Below are positions 45,083-52,704 of a stretch of 64,000 nt of DNA, in pieces. Every line of letters starts with the position of its first letter. Position 1 is the stretch's first letter. The notes beneath the pieces were generated by a model. The model was given only the letters and a program-made list of their open reading frames with translations, searched no databases and was not told the DNA's origin. Source of the DNA: Myroides marinus (GTDB lineage Bacteria > Bacteroidota > Bacteroidia > Flavobacteriales > Flavobacteriaceae); the NCBI RefSeq assembly GCF_900109075.1, contig NZ_FNYS01000010.1, forward strand, positions 61,669 through 125,668, read 5' to 3'. Both the position numbers and the translations under genes were made by a program.

Positions 45083-46339
45083 ATGAAGTATATGACATTC
45101 GAAGACTTACAATTAAACAAAAACATTTTACGTGCCATAGATGAATTAGGGTATAAAGAACCTACTCCAATTCAACAAAAAGCAATCCCGTTTATCTTAG
45201 CTGAAAAAGATTTGATAGGGTGTGCGCAGACTGGTACAGGAAAAACAGCTGCCTTTGCGATGCCTATTATTCACTATTTACACAAATTAGGAAATACGAA
45301 GAAAGCAAAGAAAGCGAAAGTATTGATTGTAACTCCTACTCGTGAACTAGCTGTACAGATAGGTGATAACTTCGAGAAATATGCTAAGTACACAAATGTT
45401 ACTTATATCACCCTATACGGTGGAATGTCTATCAAACCACAAATAGAACAATTAAACAAAGGGGCTGATGTAATCATCGGTACTCCTGGTCGTCTATTAG
45501 ACTTATATAAACAGAAACATCTTGACTTAGATCACTTGCATTTCTTAGTGCTAGATGAAGCTGACTTAATGTTAGATATGGGATTCATAGATGATGTTAA
45601 AAAACTTATACAGCTTACTCCTTCTAACAGACAGACATTATTATTCTCTGCGACAATGCCATTGCCGATTAGAGAATTGGCGCATGAGTTTCTACAAAAG
45701 CCTGAATATGTAACTGTTGATCCTATTTCGTCTACTGCGCAATCTGTTAAGCATAAAGTATTCTTTGTCGAAAAAGGAGATAAGAAAAAATTATTATATC
45801 ACATCATACGCAACGAGAAACTATCTGATGTACTAGTCTTTACTCGTACTAAAGCTGGGGCAGACAATGTGGTAGAGTCATTAAAAAAGAATAATGTAAA
45901 TGCAGAAGCATTTCACGGTGATATGTCTCAGACTGCTAGACAAGCTGCTCTAGATAGTTTTAAAAACAAGGAAACAAAGGTATTAGTAGCTACTGATATT
46001 GCTGCGCGAGGTATAGATATAGATAATCTTCCTGTAGTAATTAACTATGACTTACCTAATATTCCTGAAACCTTCGTACACCGTATAGGTCGTACAGGTA
46101 GAGCGGGTAACGATGGTTTAGCTCTTTCGTTCTGTGATAAATCAGAAAAGACATATTGGGAGGCTATCTGCAAGTTCGGTAGGTTACAACCAAAGATAAT
46201 TACAGACCATCCTTTCCCATGGAAAGAAGTTACAACTAAGGATGGACAAGCTCCTAAAAAGGATTATCGCAAAAAACCTGGTCAAAGTAACTCACGTAAA
46301 TCAGAGAACTCTAAAAAGAATAAAAAACGTTGGTATTAG
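45083..46339 (+). CDS. DEAD-box RNA helicase (RhlE-like)
   Basis: A 418-residue ATP-dependent RNA helicase with the full motif set: Q motif PTPIQQKAIP, Walker A AQTGTGKT, PTRELAVQ, TPGRLLDL, DEAD at about 158, SAT, and RGIDIDNLPVVINYDLP with HRIGRTGRAG. A short basic tail (KKPGQSNSRKSENSKKNKKR) is typical of RhlE types. The ATG at 45083 or 45092 (MTFEDLQLNK) may be the start; the second matches family N-termini better. It probably acts in RNA or ribosome turnover, inferred from the family. Confidence 0.93.
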   Translation: MKYMTFEDLQLNKNILRAIDELGYKEPTPIQQKAIPFILAEKDLIGCAQTGTGKTAAFAMPIIHYLHKLGNTKKAKKAKVLIVTPTRELAVQIGDNFEKYAKYTNVTYITLYGGMSIKPQIEQLNKGADVIIGTPGRLLDLYKQKHLDLDHLHFLVLDEADLMLDMGFIDDVKKLIQLTPSNRQTLLFSATMPLPIRELAHEFLQKPEYVTVDPISSTAQSVKHKVFFVEKGDKKKLLYHIIRNEKLSDVLVFTRTKAGADNVVESLKKNNVNAEAFHGDMSQTARQAALDSFKNKETKVLVATDIAARGIDIDNLPVVINYDLPNIPETFVHRIGRTGRAGNDGLALSFCDKSEKTYWEAICKFGRLQPKIITDHPFPWKEVTTKDGQAPKKDYRKKPGQSNSRKSENSKKNKKRWY

Positions 46340-46353
46340 TACTAACGTTTTTT
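46322..46353 (+). terminator. Terminator overlapping the helicase stop codon
   Basis: AAAAAACGTT at 46322-46331 and AACGTTTTTT at 46344-46353 form a 10-bp stem; the TAG stop (46337-46339) sits in the 12-base loop. Confidence 0.7.
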
Positions 46354-46391
46354 ACTTTATATTTGATTCTAAATTGCTAGTTTCCTATTCT

Positions 46392-47057
46392 ATGAAAAAG
46401 ATAATTAAGTACGGATTATACCTAGTGTGTATTCTAATACTGACGACTTGGTTTGCTAATTACAGAGTTACCAAAACAACAAAAGAACAGTTATATAACT
46501 CTGTCTCAGAGATACCACATAACAAGGTAGGTGTAGTCTTAGGTACTACTAAACTATTGGCTGGCGGTTTTGTGAATTACTACTTTACTTATCGTATAGA
46601 TGCCACCGTTGCACTATATAAAGCTGGTAAAATTGACTATATCGTAGTCAGTGGTGATCACAGCAGAAATGATTATAACGAACCTAAGGATATGGAGCAG
46701 GCTCTGATAGAACATGGTATTCCTAAAGAGAAGATATATTTAGACTATGCTGGTCTTCGTACACTAGATTCTGTATATCGTATGAAAGCCATATTTGGGC
46801 AAGATAGTTTTACGATTATCTCTCAACCTTTTCACAACGAAAGGGCTGTTTATATCGCTAATCACTTAGACTTAAAAACAGTAGCCTATAACGCTAAAGA
46901 TGTTTCTCGTAACTACGGATTTAAAACGATGCTAAGAGAAAAGTTCGCTAGGGTAAAAGTACTTCTAGATAATCTAATCAATAAGAAGCCTAAATATCTG
47001 GGAGATCCTGTTATCATAGGTGAAGGAGTAATACAAGAAAGAGCTCAAGACAAATAA
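46392..47057 (+). CDS. SanA-like DUF218 inner-membrane protein
   Basis: A 221-residue protein with one N-terminal membrane helix (about residues 5-22) and a DUF218 domain: VGVVLGTTKLLAGGFVN, RIDATVALYKAGKIDYIVVSGD, DYAGLRTLDSVYRMKAIFG, and FHNERAVYIA. This matches SanA of Escherichia coli, whose loss affects envelope permeability to vancomycin. Start at ATG 46392; the longer frame overlaps the helicase gene. A terminator follows. Confidence 0.85.
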   Translation: MKKIIKYGLYLVCILILTTWFANYRVTKTTKEQLYNSVSEIPHNKVGVVLGTTKLLAGGFVNYYFTYRIDATVALYKAGKIDYIVVSGDHSRNDYNEPKDMEQALIEHGIPKEKIYLDYAGLRTLDSVYRMKAIFGQDSFTIISQPFHNERAVYIANHLDLKTVAYNAKDVSRNYGFKTMLREKFARVKVLLDNLINKKPKYLGDPVIIGEGVIQERAQDK

Positions 47058-47072
47058 TCTTGAGCTCTTTTC
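47036..47072 (+). terminator. Terminator overlapping the SanA-like stop codon
   Basis: A 13-bp stem AAAGAGCTCAAGA / TCTTGAGCTCTTT with loop CAAATAA; the stop codon TAA lies in the loop. Confidence 0.8.
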
Positions 47073-47080
47073 TTATACCT

Positions 47081-47114
47081 AAAAAAACAAAGCCCCTAAG
47101 GTAAACTTAGAGGC
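47081..47114 (-). terminator. Terminator of the five-gene exported operon
   Basis: A stem AGCCCCTAAG / CTTAGAGGCT (one mismatch) with a 4-base loop; on the minus strand it is followed by TTGTTTTTTT. Confidence 0.78.
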
Positions 47115-47149
47115 TGTGTGTGCAAAAAAATATTAATAAAAATATCTGA

Positions 47150-48496
47150 TTAGTCAATTTGTCTAATTAACATACCAGGATAAATGTTCTTAGCATTACC
47201 TGAGAATGAAGTAGCTTTAATTTTTTGTACTTCACCTGATTTATTAGCAGCATTCTCTGCTTGCTCAATATCAGCTTCAAATCGGTTATCCCAAATCTTG
47301 TTTTTCTCAGCTTTGATTGTAGCAACTCTTTTGTACTTAACAATTTTAGTTTCTGGATCTTCTGTTTTCTCTAAAACTTCAAATTTATCACCAGACTCTA
47401 CGTCTTCTTTCATACCGATGAATGCAGTAATTTCTGGTTCAGTAGTAGCAAGAGGGGTTTTAGTACGGAAAGGTTCAAACTTACGTTGTAACTTAGCAAT
47501 TACGTTATCTATAGCACGAACTGTAGCACGCTCTACTAACTCTTTTTCAGATACTTTAGAGAATGTAGTAGATTGTACATCTGCCCAAGAAGTTTCTGTA
47601 CCTACTAATTTCACTTTAAACAATCCTGATTTTAAGAATGCATTAGCGTCTTTAGCATTATAGTATTTAGTATAGAAATTAGCTGCAGCTTCTTCGTTCC
47701 ACTCTAATTTAAACAAGAAAGCAGTAGTTTTGATTACATACCCTCTACCTGCAACAGAAGCAGCTTGACCTAACAAACTATTAGACCCAGCACCTAATGC
47801 TTTAGCCATTTCTTCTTTATTCACATAGTTAAAACGAAGACCTACTACGAATGTATTACCAATTAAGTTCTCACCTGCATCTTCTAACATAGCACGACCT
47901 CTCGTTGATTTGTCAGCGATATCTTTATCAAAAGTAGATGCATTATACAATCCACGCTCTTTAATCAATTCCATATTATATGGAGATTGAGTAGCAGCAT
48001 TGTATTTACCAGCGTTAAACCATTTAGCAATTAATCTATCAGCAATATTGTTCTGATCCATAAACTTGATAAACTGAGCAGTCACTTTATCAGTATTTGT
48101 TGTATCTACAACGCCTACTGTTACATCACTAGCTACACTTTTACCAATCTTACCCATAGCTTTACCAAAACCACCTTTTTTCTTTCCTCCGTCTTCTTTA
48201 CCACCTACAGCAGCTATCTCAGCATCTGTTACTTGATATTGACTAGGTTTAAAAGAACGCAATGTCTTATCTAAGTTGTGATCATTAAACTTCTCAGGTA
48301 GTGGAGTCTTATAAAAAGTTTCTTTTATAATTGCTCCTTTAGCGTTACCATTACCATTAATACCATGATCATCTACGATAATAGTATACAATGAGCTACG
48401 CATATAATCTTCGGTAACTTGTTTTTTATCTTGTGCTATCGCAGCTATTGATGTAGTGATCAATGATGCTGCTAACATTAATGTTAATTTATTCAT
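47150..48496 (-). CDS. Exported protein, last gene of a five-gene operon
   Basis: A 448-residue protein with a signal peptide (MNKLTLMLAASLITTSIAAIAQ). A Gly/Lys-rich segment (GGKEDGGKKKGGFGKAMGK) lies near residue 100. The C-terminal part has KELVERATVRAIDNVIAKL, a DxxxxA-type helix, then a strand-rich domain with SGDKFEVLEKTEDPET and AKNIYPGMLIRQID, resembling the SH3-like end of FlgT or LPP20-type lipoproteins. I do not recognise a named family. It is last in an operon of exported proteins and may be a periplasmic assembly or secretion part (inference). Confidence 0.65.
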   Translation of the reverse strand: MNKLTLMLAASLITTSIAAIAQDKKQVTEDYMRSSLYTIIVDDHGINGNGNAKGAIIKETFYKTPLPEKFNDHNLDKTLRSFKPSQYQVTDAEIAAVGGKEDGGKKKGGFGKAMGKIGKSVASDVTVGVVDTTNTDKVTAQFIKFMDQNNIADRLIAKWFNAGKYNAATQSPYNMELIKERGLYNASTFDKDIADKSTRGRAMLEDAGENLIGNTFVVGLRFNYVNKEEMAKALGAGSNSLLGQAASVAGRGYVIKTTAFLFKLEWNEEAAANFYTKYYNAKDANAFLKSGLFKVKLVGTETSWADVQSTTFSKVSEKELVERATVRAIDNVIAKLQRKFEPFRTKTPLATTEPEITAFIGMKEDVESGDKFEVLEKTEDPETKIVKYKRVATIKAEKNKIWDNRFEADIEQAENAANKSGEVQKIKATSFSGNAKNIYPGMLIRQID

Positions 48497-48528
48497 ATCT
48501 AATTTTTTTTATATTGTTTTGTGAAAGA

Positions 48529-49464
48529 CTATCTTCTAAGGATTACATAAGTGTCTCCTTTTCTCTTTGCGAATGCAGTACCTACAGCTTTCCACGCTTC
48601 TATTCTTTGCTGTTCTAAACTAACTGCATCATTATATACCTTAATCTCAAAATCAAGATCTTCTTTTACTTTAGCTTTCATTTCTCTTTGAAGAGCTATA
48701 GCTGCAGAATAACATTTAGACTCAGGGAAAATATCTATTAAATATTGTCCTGCTTCATGTGCTCCATATGCATCCTGTTGTGAATTCCACGCTGCTTTAG
48801 CTTTATTGAAGTTCTCCATACATGTATGATCTACATATAACTGATATACTTTCTCTGCAGACTTCATACCTGCATCATAACCTTTACTACAATCAGGAAT
48901 AGCCATTAATAAAAACATTGCTTCTTCAAAATTCTTTTGATTAGCCTGAGTTTCAGCTTTCTTAATTATAGTTGTATAATTATTGTCATAGTATGCTATT
49001 ATCTTTTTCTTTGCTTCATCAATAAAAGCTGCTACCTCCTTGTTTTTTGGATTTAACTTTTTAAATGCATTGATATAAGCTTTAGTCTCACTCTCTCCCA
49101 CTCCTTTTAAAGGTACTGTAGTTGATGCAAAAACCTTTTGTCCAAAAGCATCGCCAACAAAAAGAGTCATCTCTAAGTCTAATACAAATGACCGTGGTGG
49201 GCCAGGTAGTATATTCTTTTCTACTACATTGAACTCTGGAGTAATAGCAAACTGAGCATAGTCATCTGATGAACCAAGCCCACTAGCCGTAATAAAACTC
49301 TTTAACTTAGTCATTAACTGACCAGAAGCTCCTGAATAAAGTCCATCAGTTTGTTCTGGTATATAAGCCATAAGAGATAATTCACATTTCTCTGTTTGAC
49401 CATAACTAACCACTCCTGCCAAGAACATTATTACAGTTGATACCTTTCCTATTAATTTTTTCAT
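48529..49464 (-). CDS. Exported protein, fourth gene of the operon
   Basis: A 311-residue protein with a signal peptide ending SYGQ. The first half (PEQTDGLYSGASGQLMTKLKS) is strand and helix. Then comes FVLDLEMTLFVGDAFGQKVFAS and a long helical region with TPR-like repeats (NFEEAMFLLMAIPDCSKGYD, AYGAHEAGQYLIDIFPESKC). Six Cys residues could form disulfides in the periplasm. I do not recognise a family. Gaps of 16 and 32 bases join it to its neighbours. Confidence 0.62.
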   Translation of the reverse strand: MKKLIGKVSTVIMFLAGVVSYGQTEKCELSLMAYIPEQTDGLYSGASGQLMTKLKSFITASGLGSSDDYAQFAITPEFNVVEKNILPGPPRSFVLDLEMTLFVGDAFGQKVFASTTVPLKGVGESETKAYINAFKKLNPKNKEVAAFIDEAKKKIIAYYDNNYTTIIKKAETQANQKNFEEAMFLLMAIPDCSKGYDAGMKSAEKVYQLYVDHTCMENFNKAKAAWNSQQDAYGAHEAGQYLIDIFPESKCYSAAIALQREMKAKVKEDLDFEIKVYNDAVSLEQQRIEAWKAVGTAFAKRKGDTYVILRR

Positions 49465-49480
49465 AGTTGTTATTTAACTG

Positions 49481-50428
49481 TTATTTTTCTCCAATAACTA
49501 AAGCAGCTCTCCCAAGCCCTCTATTTACAATCTTAACATCTAAGTTATAAGGTGCTTTTTTTAAGAAGCTTCTTAATTCACGAGCAAAACCATCTGTATC
49601 TTGAGCCATACCATTAGCTTTGTATAATGGGATACGAACACCCTCATATAATGCCATAGTCTCAGTAGCATCCGATTTATTAAAACGATGATTTACTGTA
49701 TTCTGAGCCATCCAATTATCAATAGATTCGATTAACTCACTTCCTCCAAATTCACTTTCTAAATCAACTCCTGAACCATTATCAAATACTAATAAATCTA
49801 AAGTTACCTCTCTACCATTAGTCAATAAATCATCAAAGTGCGCTTGAAGTTGGTTAACAAAACTGTCCATGTTTACCAATACTGCTTCTTCTAATAATAC
49901 AGCTACTTCTGCTGAAAATGAAGGGGCACCTGTACCTTGAGCACCTGCAACTTGTTTACTTGTATATGCATCTAATGCTCTTAAGTTATAAGTAATTGAT
50001 TTTTTAGGTCCTGTTGATTTTACTTGCCAGTCAACTTCTAATATAATATCTGATTTAGCAGCACGTCTAATACGATCCAATGGGCTCTCAGCTAATGCTG
50101 CTCCCGAAGTTTTACTTGTCAATTGACTATTCTCTGCATTCACCTTATTAATTGACTTCATCGTAGCAGATAAATCTTTAAGAGGGAATCCTCTGTCAGC
50201 CATTAAGATATTTATCTTAGAAATTACATTCATCAAATCTGCATGTAATAATGCTAATTTATAATCTGGAATATACTCTTCTACACCTTGATTATAATAT
50301 ACTTCCATCACACGGTTAGTTGTACACCAAGAATCTGATGGTACTACCATTAATGAAGGTTTCTTCGCTTGAGCAAATAGTGCTGCACTAAATAAACACA
50401 AGCAGATAGTCATAATTTTATTTTTCAT
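49481..50428 (-). CDS. DUF6175-like exported protein, third gene of the operon
   Basis: A 315-residue exported protein (signal peptide ending LFAQ). The region KKPSLMVVPSDSWCTTNRVMEV, the repeated YKLALLHADLMNVISKI and the segment PLDRIRRAAKSDIILEVDW resemble a Bacteroidetes family that I recall as DUF6175; the label was not checked. Alternating strands and helices with DIILEVDW suggest a CsgG- or LpoB-like fold. The start ATG at 50428 overlaps the upstream gene's end by 11 bases. It is probably the core of the system. Confidence 0.62.
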   Translation of the reverse strand: MKNKIMTICLCLFSAALFAQAKKPSLMVVPSDSWCTTNRVMEVYYNQGVEEYIPDYKLALLHADLMNVISKINILMADRGFPLKDLSATMKSINKVNAENSQLTSKTSGAALAESPLDRIRRAAKSDIILEVDWQVKSTGPKKSITYNLRALDAYTSKQVAGAQGTGAPSFSAEVAVLLEEAVLVNMDSFVNQLQAHFDDLLTNGREVTLDLLVFDNGSGVDLESEFGGSELIESIDNWMAQNTVNHRFNKSDATETMALYEGVRIPLYKANGMAQDTDGFARELRSFLKKAPYNLDVKIVNRGLGRAALVIGEK

Positions 50429-50924
50429 AGCTATTTATTTTTATTATTTCGTCCTTAACAAGACGCTTTTCTATTTCTTTACGATTAACTGTTACTTCTA
50501 CACTGTAAGACTCATAAGTAATCCCATTCTTAATTACATTACTCTGAAAGGCTATTCGTCTTACTGAAGTATACTTTCTATTCTTTCCTCCCTTTTTAAA
50601 GAACTTATCGAAGTACTTCTTATATCTTTCCTCTGCATTAGTTTCTTTTACTATAGGTTTTACAGAACACTGTTTTTTATCAGTAACAATACCTCTAAAC
50701 ATAACAGTCTTAATAGCTTCTTCTTTTGCTTCTGCTATAGCTGCACTTCTATTTCTTCCCTGAGCAAAGACTTGTACAATCTCATTCCCATACATATCTG
50801 CACTAATGCATTCAACATTATTGCCTGTATAAAAACTAGCCATTGTATTAGTAGGTTTACTTTTGCAAGAAGTCAGTACAAAGACCAAAAGGATAAAAGA
50901 TATTCTTAGTATTCTATTCATCAT
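50418..50924 (-). CDS. Lipoprotein, second gene of the operon (paralogue of the first)
   Basis: A 168-residue lipoprotein with signal MMNRILRISFILLVFVLTSC (Cys20). It shares a pattern with the upstream gene: EAKEEAIKTVMFRGI, then a Cys, KPIVK, and a YFDKFF motif, versus EAKKNAVHGVLFRGF, RPLIK and YFNSFF. The two are clear paralogues. The rest is a strand-rich domain ending VNRKEIEKRLVKDEI. The function is unknown. Confidence 0.66.
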   Translation of the reverse strand: MMNRILRISFILLVFVLTSCKSKPTNTMASFYTGNNVECISADMYGNEIVQVFAQGRNRSAAIAEAKEEAIKTVMFRGIVTDKKQCSVKPIVKETNAEERYKKYFDKFFKKGGKNRKYTSVRRIAFQSNVIKNGITYESYSVEVTVNRKEIEKRLVKDEIIKINSYEK

Positions 50925-50962
50925 TCTAAAGTTTTAAATTAAGTAAGGTGATAGAAAATATA

Positions 50963-51463
50963 TTAGAACCCAGCTGATAAACTCTTAACAATACCAGCTA
51001 CTTCTAAATCTTTACGAAGTAAATCTTTAGATACAGATACTACGTATCCTACTTTGTACTCTTTTTTACTAACTTTCACTACCTCTGGAACAGAAGATGA
51101 AATAGTTGCATATTTTAAATAAGGGCTTTCTTTACCAAAGAAAGAATTGAAATAATCTGCTTTTTCATGTTGAATTGAAGCATCCTTGATTAATGGACGT
51201 TGAGAAACACAACCAACTCCATTTGCAGCAAAACCACGGAATAAGACTCCATGTACCGCATTCTTCTTAGCCTCTTCATTAGGTATAGTACCTTTATTAC
51301 TATAAGTCCATATTTTAACTAAGAAGGTTCCTTCACTTCCGGTACCAGCACATTCAATGTCATATTTCCATTGAGCAGCTTCTTTTTTAGGATTACTAGC
51401 GAAAGTAATATGTGCTGAAATCGAGAATATCGCACATAACAAAACAAGTGAATATTTATTCAT
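50963..51463 (-). CDS. Exported protein, first gene of the operon
   Basis: A 166-residue exported protein with a signal peptide ending ITFAS. It has KYDIECAGTGSEGTFLVKIW, then EAKKNAVHGVLFRGFAANG, RPLIKDASI, and YFNSFFGKESPYLKYATI. It is a paralogue of the next gene but without a lipobox Cys, so it is soluble in the periplasm. No family name is recognised. It is promoter-proximal. Confidence 0.66.
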   Translation of the reverse strand: MNKYSLVLLCAIFSISAHITFASNPKKEAAQWKYDIECAGTGSEGTFLVKIWTYSNKGTIPNEEAKKNAVHGVLFRGFAANGVGCVSQRPLIKDASIQHEKADYFNSFFGKESPYLKYATISSSVPEVVKVSKKEYKVGYVVSVSKDLLRKDLEVAGIVKSLSAGF

Positions 51464-51906
51464 TTTTCAATAAATTATGTTATACAAATATTTTTACAAT
51501 ATCTTTTAACACAAATTTATATCAATTCAACATGACATTTAAAAAAATAAGATATACAAAACAAACATGTCTCTGTAATCTCAATAAAACCGTAAAAAAA
51601 AATGTGAAACTGTGTTTTTTTTGAGTAAAGCACACTAAAAAAACACCTTCTTTTGGGATTATTCAACTTTGCTGTGTTACTATTTATTCTTTGTTACTTT
51701 TTTAATTATTTGATTTTATTCATTCATAAAACAACATTCTTCTTAAAATGTCCTTTACAGTGAAAAAATAATCACGTTTTGCACTCTTAAAAAAACACCA
51801 AAAATTACTACATACAAAAAAAGCTGCCTCACTAATGAGACAGCTTTAGTATATAACATACTGTTATTTAATTCATTTTTAAACGAATAACTTCAATTAT
51901 TAAAAT
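51464..51906. other. 443-bp AT-rich intergenic region
   Basis: This separates the five-gene operon from the next upstream gene on the same strand. It is AT-rich with many A and T runs. A near-consensus -7 box AATATTTG (minus strand, 51486-51493) lies 22 bases before the operon's first ATG. The only other element seen is a terminator at 51815-51847. Confidence 0.4.
51815..51847 (-). terminator. Terminator of the coiled-coil protein gene
   Basis: A stem AAAGCTG and CTC / GAG and CAGCTTT (one mismatch) with seven T on the minus strand. Confidence 0.82.
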
Positions 51907-52443
51907 CTACGACAAGTTATCTTTCAGTCTTTTTAATTCAGATTTTTGAAGTTTATATTCCGCTTTTCTATTATTCTTCTCTAACTTTCTTTTAGAATCA
52001 TTATTTCTGTACTTTGTTTCAATATTCTTAATATCTTTCTCATACTCTATTTCTAATAATTCTAATTTGTACTCTATCTCAGCTTTTGCAGTACTAACTT
52101 GGTATTTATTATAAGATTCTTTATCCCACTTGACCTTTTGAGATTCATTTAAAATGGCATAAATATCATTTCGAAAGCTCATAGATAACTGACGTTTCTT
52201 TTGGCCTTTTTCTCTTCCTGTCAGAGAATGATCTCTTCCAATAGCAGCAAACTCACGACCAATGGAACGTTTACGTTCTATAATTCTATTACGCTGATCT
52301 GCTGTAAGCTCATAATACTCACTTCTATTTAATAATTCAGAAGAACTTTTTTCATAATTAGATTCTACATTCTTCTTTGGAGACTGTGCATAAATATTAT
52401 GCATTGTAAATAACAATGTCCCCAATAATAAAACTCTTTTCAT
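51907..52443 (-). CDS. Exported helical protein with Spy/CpxP-like features
   Basis: A 178-residue exported protein, signal peptide ending IYAQ. The mature part is almost all helical and charged (KRKLEKNNRKAEYKLQ). LTADQRNRIIERKRS and ILNESQKVKW resemble the LTxxQ pattern of periplasmic Spy/CpxP-type chaperones. I use the ATG at 52443, because the longer frame to 52470 has no signal-like start. It lies downstream of feoAB on the same strand but is separated by a terminator, so a link to iron is not shown. Confidence 0.6.
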   Translation of the reverse strand: MKRVLLLGTLLFTMHNIYAQSPKKNVESNYEKSSSELLNRSEYYELTADQRNRIIERKRSIGREFAAIGRDHSLTGREKGQKKRQLSMSFRNDIYAILNESQKVKWDKESYNKYQVSTAKAEIEYKLELLEIEYEKDIKNIETKYRNNDSKRKLEKNNRKAEYKLQKSELKRLKDNLS

Positions 52444-52649
52444 AGCTAAATGTTTTAAAATTAAAAACAATCTTTATCCTTATAAAGATTACTCAAATAA
52501 AACAACTTGCACAGAATTAGACAACTATAAATAGTTAATTCACATAATTTGACAATTAAACACTCACTTTGTTTAACATTACAGTAAAACTAAGCCAATA
52601 ACACATCAATTTGTCAATGTTTACTCCCAAATCCATCCGTAAAACCTTT

Positions 52650-52685
52650 AAAAAAGCCTCTTAAAATAAACTTTAAGAGGCTCTT
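52650..52685 (-). terminator. Terminator of feoAB
   Basis: A stem AGCCTCTTAAA / TTTAAGAGGCT with loop ATAAAC, followed by T-rich sequence on the minus strand. Confidence 0.85.
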
Positions 52686-52704
52686 TTATATAATAAAAAC
52701 AATT

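Noticed and set aside
51412..51624. 70-residue plus-strand frame
   Set aside because: It is AT-tract sequence overlapping the start of the exported operon on the other strand.
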